Origin: Sapria himalayana
Taxonomy: Eukaryota > Streptophyta > Magnoliopsida > Malpighiales > Rafflesiaceae
Length of the DNA stretch: 64,000 bases
NCBI GenBank assembly: GCA_029783825.1
Contig: JAREIK010000781.1
Coordinates: 1,043,501-1,107,500, forward strand
Direction of reading: 5' to 3'
Below are positions 57,201 through 64,000 of the stretch, piece by piece; the first letter of the stretch is position 1; the number at the start of each line of letters is the position of its first letter. The position numbers were made by a program, and so were the translations under genes. The notes below the pieces were generated by a model that was not told the origin of the DNA, ran no database searches, and saw nothing but the letters and a program-made list of their open reading frames with translations.

Positions 57201-60200
57201 GGTAGTGCTGTCGTTGTCGTTGTCGTTGCCGTCGAGTCTTAGGAAGAATGCGAAAGGAGGTGCTCATTTATAAACAATTGGTTGTGTTTTTTTTAATGGA
57301 TGAGTGAATGTGTGCTCCTAATTTTTTAAAAGTATTAAAATAAGGGCACATGCATTCATGTGCCCCTTATGTTAACACACTAGCAGGGCAAGCTTTTGAC
57401 ATGCATGTGTTTTGCCTTTTATCGGCTAATTGTGCTAAATAGGATCGGGCCATGTGAGGGATGTCATGTGGGCTATTCCTCACCTGCTCGACTTGGCACA
57501 AACCGATCTCATTCGGCACGATTGGTGCGAACCAAGGAAGCACGGACACGGCTCCCTGTAGCCGTGTCCACGTGTCCGACACTCGGACACGTGGATACGA
57601 CACGGATACGTGTCTGATATGCCATGTGGCGTATCATTGCACAATCCATATCTGATACGCCACGTGGCGTATTGGATGGTTGCGTCGGCAGCTGTATCCA
57701 CGTCTATAATACCCGACGTCCGACGACGTCGATGGCCGATGTTGGCCCCTGGCAGGGGGCGGGCACGATTTGAGGGGAGAAAAAGGTGCGGCACGATTTG
57801 AGGGGAGAGGCAGGGGCGGCGCGATTTGAGGGGAGAGGGGTGGGTGGGCGTGATTGAGGGGAGAGGTAGGGGCGGGCGGGCGTGATTGAGAGGAGAGGCA
57901 GGGGCGGGCGTGATCGAGGGGAGAGGCAGGGGCGGGCGGGCGTGCTTGAGGCAGGGGCATAAAATAAAATATTTTTATAAAATAAAATAAAAAATATATA
58001 TTTTTATCTAATATAATTATAAAATATTATTTTATAAAATAAAATAAATATAAATATTATCTTATAAAATAAGATAAAATATTTTTATTTTATAAAATTA
58101 ATAATATATATTTATTATATATAATAAAATATTTTAATTTAATTTTAATTTAATAAATTTTATAAAATATATAATATTTATAATTAATAATATTTATTTT
58201 TATTTTTATTTTTTTATTATGCCATATCCTAGCTGTATCCGTATCCTAGTTTTTTAGAATTTGCCGTGTCCTCGTATCCTGCCGTGTCGTATCCCCGCAT
58301 CCGTGTCCGTGTCCGTGCTTCTTAGGTGCGAACAACCATGGCTATGTATTGTGTCATTCTATGCCAGACATGATGTTTCGTACCGTCCCTCATGCATGGC
58401 TTGGGTCGCCTGACTTACTGGACATTTCTAATCTTGTCGCACAAAAAAATAATAGATATATGATTGTTTTGATATCTTATATATATTTTAAGTAATGATG
58501 ATAATTATTATCTATGAGATATTTTGAATTTGATATTTACTCGAGAAGATTAATTATTTATTTTTTGCTCTAATTATTTTTTTATTATAATAGTCAGATT
58601 ATAATAAATAGTCTCGAAATCAAAATTTTATGAGCAGACAAAATATATTAAAGTAGGTTATTTCTTTCTCAAGGAGAACATTCAACAGGATGAGATAATC
58701 GTTATATCATATATATCTAGATAGCTAGCTGATATGTTCATGAAAATTTTGAAAAAATCTCAATTTACTTTTTTTTTTTCTCCTAAACTTGATGTTCTGA
58801 ATTTTTATATATCATCTTAGAAGGGATGAGAAGTATCGTAATTTATAACTTAATAGTTTTTTTTTTTTTATTTTCTTGCATTTTTTATGGGAGAATCCAA
58901 TTTGTTGATTGTCCCAATCAATTTTGCTTATTATATAAGGGTTCTTATATTGTACATTGTTTTTATGCTCTCCTATGCTTTCAAAAGTTGATGCGGACTA
59001 TGATAGAAAATTGGTGAGCCCAAGGGCAAATTAAAAATCATTAATTCTTAGTAATTTAAAAACAACACCTTTTAATGTTCATCTCTACCACCATAACCCA
59101 TAGTAAAACTCATTTTTAGTACACATCAACATAACCATACAATCATGACATGTGTCACCTTTCTATTTGGCAGTGATTCAATTCTGCTAAAATGTTCTTA
59201 GCGAAATTATTTTCTCGGAATTGTTTTTAGTAGAATTAAGTATCAAGTACAAGTGATTCTTCGCATTCTTAAAAGCTATGTTGCAAGGATACGCCTAGGA
59301 ACTGTCGTGTCGCTGTGTCCGACCCGTGTCGCCGTGTCCACGTGTCGGACACGGGTCGGATACATGTCAGAGACATCCGACGCGTTGTTTGGAAATAGTC
59401 GTCGTTAACAACAGACACGTCGTTTACCTACAGACGCGTCGTTTACCAACTGACGCGTTTTTACGATTCTAACGCGTCAGAAATACACTATATATTAACT
59501 ATTACTCCTACATCTCCAACAAATTGATGAGCATACCACCGATAGTGAGTTGCCGACAAGCCGATTGCGAGAAATAGTTGTCAATTGTCATTGCGTCAAA
59601 CGGGGAGGGGAGGAGCACACCGCCGAGGTGCCGACAATACCTAAGGTAACCTAATTCTATAAAGGGAATGGGGGGTTTTAGAATCTGTATCGGGAGGGGG
59701 GAGAGTTCGAAAATCGAAACTGTAAAGGGAGGGTGGTGGTGGGGGATGTTAGAGGGTTTAAATTTTTTTTACATTATTTTAAAATACAGAATTTTAAATT
59801 ATTTTAAAATACCTAATATTTATAATTAATAATTTTTATTTTTAATTTTATTTTTTTTATCATGACGTATCCTAGTCGTATCCGTATCCTAGTTTTTTAG
59901 AATTTGCCGTGTCCCCGTATCCTGCCGTGTCGTATCTCCGTGTCCGTATCCGTGTCCGTGCAACATAGCTTAAAAGTGTTCCCTAAATATTGTCAAAAAC
60001 ACTTAAAAGGCAAAAAAAAAAAAGTGCTCCTTAGAATCACCGCCTCTGTTTCTGCTATGCTTTTGCCAAACACAGGTATTCCGTTTCTATCAATGGTTTG
60101 ATCCAGAACCCCAGAGAGCTGTTCATGAGAGACATCAAGTTAGTTAGTCTTATTTTTTGGGCTTGCTATTAGTATTTTTTGGGCCACAAGTTTGACACAG

Positions 60201-63200
60201 TCCTTAAATGTCACAGGGGGCTTCCAAAACACAGCGTCATTGCCACCCTGCAGGTATCCCTAGCTTCCCATGTTAGGTTGGCTTGCTCATGATCAGCGCT
60301 GTATCTCAACTTTCTTCATATGTCCATGGGAGCTTTTTTAAAGTTCTCATGAATCGTCGTGGTGTTGGGCTTCTCGTGGATATAAAATTCCCCCAGTCTA
60401 CTTACTTTTTGTGTGCTGGATATAAATTCTCACGAATCTGATTAATCAGTGTGCTGGAAATCGAAGGACGGCCATGAGCAATGTCAAAACAGTCAAAGGA
60501 GTTGGTTGGGGCGTCTCTGCCGTGGGAAACGGTATGCTTTTCTTTTTGGGTTGATATCACACTTCACTGTCGTGTAACTACGTAAATATCAACACACTGG
60601 ATCTCATAAGAATTCTGAAATTAAATATGTTTGGATGAGAATAGCATTGTTATGTGTGATCCACTTAAGAACATGTGTTGCAACATACATATGATGTCAT
60701 GCATTGCTGCAATGATAAGTATCTTTGTTAGAGGGTGGTAGTTCTTAGGTTTGGGGCTCTTCACTCAGTCTCTCTAACTCTCAGAGGTAAAGTTGTTGAG
60801 ATATTAATCTCTTTGAAATTGGCTAATTTTCATCACAATTCATTGTTCTAATAGTGCTCATGGTTGATTCTCTTGCTTCTTACTAGCCATCTGGGGTGGT
60901 GCCAAGTTGGCTGATGTTCTTGATCTCGTCGGCATACCTAAATTAGCCAATGCCACTATATTTGGTGGAAGACATGTTGAATTTATCAGTGTTGATAAGT
61001 GTAAGGTACCATTTCTTGTTCATCATCTCTCTCTTTTTTTTTTTTTGGGGTCTTATCTTACATGATTCCTTGGCTTATTTCTCAAGTGTAATATTATTTG
61101 TATTATTAAATAAGTGTAGGAGGAGAATGGAGGACCTTACAAGGCTTCCATCCCCTTGTGGCATGCCACAAACCCCGAAGCTGATGTTTTACTTGCTTAT
61201 GAGATGAATGGAGAGGTTAGAAAATTCATAATTATCAATTTACAACTGCCTTCTTATTTACTTTGGTTATTGATGTTGATTTTCTTCTATGAGTCTTTTA
61301 AGTATTATTTAGGAAAGAAATAATTATCATATAATTAAAGCCCAATTCAAAGTTGGCTTGATGAATTCACCTCTTCCTCCTTATAAAATTGATCACATTC
61401 TCCTTAAATATGAAATTTTCATGAACTTGTTGATAAAAAAAATCTTATATATGAAAATGTAGTACCAAATGCACAAAGTTTTTGCTTAGTTGTGTCTATC
61501 AAGTTTCAAATTTTAAATTTATTGCTATTTGATAGTTATGTTTGTTATTATACCAAGATATGATCTCTACAAAGAAAATTATATATGAAAAAATAAAATT
61601 CATATGGTAAATCCTAATAAGATTGTGAATGTACTTAAATGATGAACGTAATAAGAAATACTTATATTATTTAGACAATTATAATTCAAATAATTAAGCC
61701 TGATAATATTGTGAATTCAACATATCGGATCTTATAAGAATTGTGAAATTAAATTTATTGATGTGAGAATAATATTGAGATGATTAATCACTTAGAAAAT
61801 TCTTATGTTCTACATGTATGCTAGAGGTCATATCTTAGTATGATGACAAATACCTTTGTCCAATGACAGTATGTCTCTGATTCTTGATTCATCAGACACA
61901 TTCTCTTTAATTATAGAGATATTAACCTCTCTAACAAGTTTCAATTATGAAATCTTTTGCCATTTGATAGATATTCTTGCCATTATACCATGACATGATC
62001 TCTACGAAGAAATTCATATATAAAAAACTAAAATTCATATTGTAAACCTTAATAATATTGTGAATGTACTTAAATGATTGCGTAATAAGAGATAATTGTA
62101 TAATTTAGACAATTATAATTCAGGTAGCTAAGTAAAACAATATTGTGAATGAGTTTTGACGATTAACTAATAAAAATTATGATACTGGAATGAATTCAAC
62201 ATGTCAGATCTTATAAAAATTTTGAAATTTAATTATTTGTACGAAAATCATACTGAGATGATTGATCATTTAGAAAATTCTTCTGCTATATATATATATA
62301 TATATATATAAATGCTACAGCTCATATCTTAGCAAGATGATAAATGCCATCATCTAATGATAGTATGTCTCTGGTTCGAGATTCATCAAACACATTCTCT
62401 TTGATTCTAGAGATATTAATCTCTATAACAAGTTTCAAATTTAAAACTTACTATCATATAAATGCTAGAGGCTTGTGTATTGGGCACGACTTTTATACTT
62501 TGTTGAACTTATTGAGGCGTGATAGATAATATTATTTGGAGAGCTAAAATTCTTATGACAGACTCTGCATCTAAATTCTAAACACAACTGTTTGCTGAAA
62601 TATTCTGTTTTTTTTTTTTCTTTTTTTGATGTGATGTGATGCAACAAAAGCCTCTCGGCAGGGATCATGGGTACCCATTAAGAGTTGTTGTCCCAGGTGT
62701 TATAGGGGCCCGCTCTGTCAAATGGCTGGATTCGATCAGCCTGACTGCAGAAGAATGTCAGGTCGGTGGTTCATTAATGGAGTTGGTTAAGTCGCGCAGC
62801 CTCCTCCCGCAAACAATAACAGTCAGTCTTCTCTCAGGGTTTTTACATGCAAAATGACTACAAGATGTTTCCTCCATTTGTAAATTGGGACAACATTATT
62901 TGGGCTACCAGGAGGCCGCAGATGGATTTTCCTGTCCAGGTTTTTTACCCATTATTTCTCCAGGAGCAGCAATTTTGGTTCCTTTTCTTGCGCGTACTTT
63001 TTTTTTTCTTTTTTTTTTTTTGATTCTTAGTCAGCGATTTGTTCCCTGGAGGAAGTGAGTACGATCAAGCCCGGGGAGGTGAATCTCAACTATGTTTTGG
63101 ATTGTGTTTTTATTATCATTTTACATTTTCATGGTTTCAGATACATTTGATGATTCCGTAGAATTTCACCCTCTATTTTTGGTTCGAACCATATTGTGCC

Positions 63201-64000
63201 TTTCGTGTCACAAAGCCTGCATCCATGGCACAAGGCTCTCGCTCAGTGCCGAATCTAGGAAAAGATAGTATCTTAACAATCTTATTTCTGAAAATCAGAT
63301 AAATTATGTCTAAAGAGTCTCGAAATTTCAATGCCTACCACTCCTAGTCCTTGATAAAAATATGACCTTTAATACTTACGTGTGAAATATAACTTTATAG
63401 TCAACCTAGTATAAGATTGTTAAGATATAAGATTTGGTATGCCAGTGTTTAGATAATCTAATTGGAATATTTAAATTAATAAATTCAAATTCATATATAT
63501 ATATATATATATATATATAAAGAGAGAGAGAGGAGTTAGAGAGAGAATTATAATACAATCATGGATGAAAACATACAAAATCATATCAATATATGACCTT
63601 CAATACATATATGTGACATAAGAACTTTCTAGATGACATAACTTAATATTTATATAAGATTTTGAATGTTAGTGTTTGGATCATCTAATTGGAATATTTA
63701 AATTTAATATATAGAGAGAGAGAGAGAGAGGAGAGAGAGTAGTTTGAACCATACCTCTAACTAACCTAGACTTAATTCTAGTCAAACCTAGACTTAATTC
63801 TATTCAAACTAGGGAGAGGAATAAGTGTACATGGATGGTGATAGTTGATGTATGTATATAATTGTGCAGGTGATAGTTGGTGGCTATGCAATATCTGGAG
63901 GTGGGCGAGGGATAGAGAGAGTAGACGTGTCCATGGATGGTGGTAAAACCTGGGTAGAATCTATTAGATGGCAAAGGACTACAGGCCTCCCCTACGTGGC
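45285..64000 (+). CDS. SOX: Sulfite oxidase (11 exons seen; 3' end outside window)
   Basis: Exons: 45285-45359, 47107-47222, 60076-60138, 60217-60253, 60450-60531, 60887-61005, 61120-61215, 62651-62761, 62838-62939, 63031-63078 and 63870 to the window edge. All have GT/AG borders and consistent phases, giving 326 residues, against about 393 for plant sulfite oxidase. The peptide starts [20 protein letters not shown]. It carries the molybdenum-cofactor domain with [12 protein letters not shown], whose Cys falls at residue 98, the position of the Mo-ligand Cys in Arabidopsis, then [27 protein letters not shown] and, in the last exon, the start of the dimerisation domain ([17 protein letters not shown]). 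Plant SOX is a haem-less peroxisomal enzyme that oxidises sulfite to sulfate using O2; the C-terminal peroxisome signal would be beyond the window. Upstream of the ATG the frame has no other ATG. Intron 2 is 12,853 bp. Confidence 0.96.
46050..46210 (-). mobile_element. SINE-like repeat, family 1
   Basis: Minus strand: GATCATATCTTAGTGTGATG, AGATCTCAAGTTAGAGAC in the B-box region, and GAGATATTAATTTCTCTCAT near the end. It lies in SOX intron 1. Confidence 0.5.
47966..48011. other. Perfect 20-bp-arm inverted repeat
   Basis: Arms 47966-47985 and 47992-48011 are exact reverse complements (core GACCGCGGGTCGGGTC), separated by six bases. Just upstream (47878-47935) GAGTCGCGACTC and repeated GAGTCGTGAC/GTCACGACTC make a second set of palindromes. 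Both lie in the 5' subterminal part of hAT copy 2. Confidence 0.85.
48505..50628 (+). pseudogene. hAT transposase with a single in-frame stop
   Basis: One frame of 708 codons, open except for TAA at 49135-49137 (codon 211). A BED-type zinc finger spans about residues 50-95 (CKYC...[10 protein letters not shown]), the RNase H-like core has TFDNAANN near residue 272, and the C-terminal hAT dimerisation domain runs from about 588 ([44 protein letters not shown]). The tail is acidic. In copy 1 the codon at the stop position encodes Arg, so the stop is a mutation in this copy, not an intron border. 207 codons after the stop there is no other break; the product is most likely inactive unless read through. 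Confidence 0.93.
51718..51756. repeat. GGGAGAA heptamer repeat
   Basis: About five tandem copies of AGGGAGA. Confidence 0.85.
52573..53640 (-). mobile_element. Second-family hAT relic
   Basis: Left end TAGGGGTGTTCGTGGG, followed by repeated GGTTTGG/CCAAACC motifs at both sides (52600-52745, 53470-53630), typical of plant hAT elements with GGTTYGGTTT subterminal repeats. On the minus strand, 53325-53217 encodes [20 protein letters not shown] and [10 protein letters not shown], the hAT dimerisation-domain signature. The right terminus and target duplication are not recognisable. Confidence 0.65.
53641..56829. other. AT-rich part of SOX intron 2
   Basis: No gene recognised. Short broken frames from about 55400 on may be remains of the copia element whose RNase H part follows, but I cannot name domains here. 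An 88-residue minus-strand frame at 56014-56280 has no family resemblance. Confidence 0.45.
57533..58325. mobile_element. Short non-autonomous hAT element (793 bp), nested
   Basis: Ends CAAGGAAGCACGGACACGG and CCGTGTCCGTGCTTCTTAG are inverted repeats, flanked by perfect 8-bp repeats GTGCGAAC (57525-57532, 58326-58333; a ninth base G also matches). Left third is rich in GACACGG/CGTGTCC; the centre has GATTGAGGGGAGAGG(C/T)AGGGG repeats (57775-57950), then pure AT-rich DNA. No coding capacity. Confidence 0.85.
57775..57958. repeat. GATTTGAGGGGAGAGG minisatellite
   Basis: Six or so imperfect copies of a 30-bp unit G(T/C)G(C/A)GATT(T)GAGGGGAGAGGCAGGGGCGG inside the nested hAT element. Confidence 0.8.
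59276..59968. mobile_element. Short non-autonomous hAT element (693 bp)
   Basis: Ends CTATGTTGCAAGGATACG and CCGTGTCCGTGCAACATAG, flanked by perfect 8-bp repeats CTTAAAAG (59268-59275, 59969-59976). The right 90 bp are nearly the same as the right end of the 57533 element (TTTTTTAGAATTTGCCGTGTC, CGTATCCTGCCGTGTCGTAT), so the two belong to one family. Its right end is 107 bp from SOX exon 3. Confidence 0.87.
60690..60830 (+). mobile_element. SINE-like repeat, family 1
   Basis: GATGTCATGCATTGCTGCAA, GATAAGTATCTTTGTTAGAG, TTCTTAGGTTTGGGGCTCTT (B-box region) and GAGATATTAATCTCTTTGAA, in the family order. In SOX intron 5. Confidence 0.5.
61826..61945 (+). mobile_element. SINE-like repeat, family 1
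   Basis: GGTCATATCTTAGTATGATG, CTCTGATTCTTGATTCATC in B-box position, ATTATAGAGATATTAACCTC in the tail. Confidence 0.5.
62322..62443 (+). mobile_element. SINE-like repeat, family 1
   Basis: CTCATATCTTAGCAAGATGA, TCTCTGGTTCGAGATTCATC (B-box GGTTCGAGATTC) and TAGAGATATTAATCTCTATA. The clearest plus-strand copy. Confidence 0.58.
63222..63370 (-). mobile_element. SINE-like repeat, family 1
   Basis: Minus strand: AAAGGTCATATTTTTATCAA, AATTTCGAGACTCTTTAGAC (B-box region) and ATAATTTATCTGATTTTCAG. In SOX intron 10. Confidence 0.45.
63380..63740. repeat. Diverged tandem duplication with AT/GA microsatellites
   Basis: TGACCTT(T/C)AATAC, AGTGTTT(A/G)GAT(A/C)ATCTAATTGG and TGGAATATTTAAAT occur twice about 190-230 bp apart, each copy followed by (AT)n and/or (GA)n. 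In SOX intron 10. Confidence 0.7.

Larger units (their letters stand above)
56975..58430. mobile_element. hAT derivative inserted in copia relic
   Basis: Starts TAGAGGTGTCCAATGT and ends TACTGGACATTTCTA, the same family as the 47650 element. Flanks GTTGTGTC and ATCTTGTC match at 5 of 8 positions, a decayed target duplication. The insertion point falls inside a copia RNase H reading frame, which supports the borders. It carries a second insertion at 57533. Confidence 0.7.
56830..58850 (+). pseudogene. copia RNase H relic interrupted by a hAT insertion
   Basis: Before the insertion (to 56974) the plus strand encodes [12 protein letters not shown]; after it (from 58431) comes NLVAQKNN. Together these match the copia RNase H motif usually read as STSGY..FLGSNLVSWRSKKQ. 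Further on, [20 protein letters not shown] and [14 protein letters not shown] (58650-58780) match the end of copia Pol. Stops and shifts throughout. Confidence 0.7.
47223..60075 (+). other. SOX intron 2 (12.85 kb transposon stack)
   Basis: Bounded by the donor GAAAG|GTTACA and the acceptor CACAG|GTATTCC, which together restore an Arg codon between IE and YS. It holds, left to right: hAT copy 2, a second-family hAT relic, AT-rich and retroelement-like sequence (53640-56830), a copia RNase H relic split by a hAT element that is itself split by a short hAT element, and one further short hAT element that ends 107 bp before exon 3. Confidence 0.9.
61500..62443. repeat. Diverged ~470-bp direct duplication in SOX intron 7
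   Basis: Blocks ACCA(A/T)GA(T/C)ATGATCTCTAC, ATTGTGAATGTACTTAAATG, GACAATTATAATTCA, GATCTTATAA and a SINE copy recur in the same order in 61500-61970 and 61971-62443. The two SINE copies (61826, 62322) are part of the duplicated unit. Confidence 0.75.

Noticed and set aside
57533..58325. Mutator-like element (9-bp duplication GGTGCGAAC)
   Set aside because: The sister element at 59276 has an exact 8-bp duplication and the same ends starting with C, so the ninth matching base is best taken as chance and the family as hAT.

Overview
This window is nuclear DNA of a flowering plant. It is AT-rich and gene-poor, its introns are long and have GT-AG borders, and most of it is microsatellites and plant transposons. 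I could not fix the species. I rebuilt five protein genes by reading both strands and joining exons by reading phase and family similarity; most of their exons are too short to stand out as open frames.

Layout. 193-4001 (+): 3' part of a ZNF511-type C2H2 zinc-finger gene with a 3.2 kb intron full of CT/CA repeats. 4002-6237: intergenic, with a hAT derivative, a tRNA-like relic and a TATA/TATG tract. 6238-7230 (-): intron-less ribonucleotide reductase small subunit. 7623-20332 (-): mitochondrial import receptor TOM20 in six exons over 12.7 kb; its introns hold a 12-mer satellite, long GA and CA tracts, an 83-bp minisatellite and SINEs. 21725-29476 (-): ENY2 (SAGA/TREX-2) in five exons, apparently with its start codon split by an intron. 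30248-33873: a decayed hAT transposon with a perfect 8-bp target duplication. 33900-45280: intergenic, with a palindromic repeat array, copia relics (including a near-identical 0.96 kb tandem duplication) and a pair of fold-back elements. 45285-64000 (+): sulfite oxidase, 11 exons seen, running off the right edge; its 12.85 kb second intron carries a complete hAT element of the same family, a second hAT relic, a copia relic split by a hAT insertion that is itself split by another, and one more short hAT element.

The genes serve general cell functions (dNTP supply, mitochondrial protein import, transcription and mRNA export, sulfite detoxification). They are neighbours, not a pathway. RNR2 and TOM20 are packed head to tail with only 397 bp between coding regions, against a 16 kb gap between ENY2 and SOX.

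I see no CRISPR array, phage, defence island or biosynthetic cluster. The most interesting material is the transposon biology: a hAT family with intact termini and GC-rich hairpin-forming ends, its short derivatives, a nested insertion stack in one intron, and a dispersed SINE family with Pol III promoter boxes.
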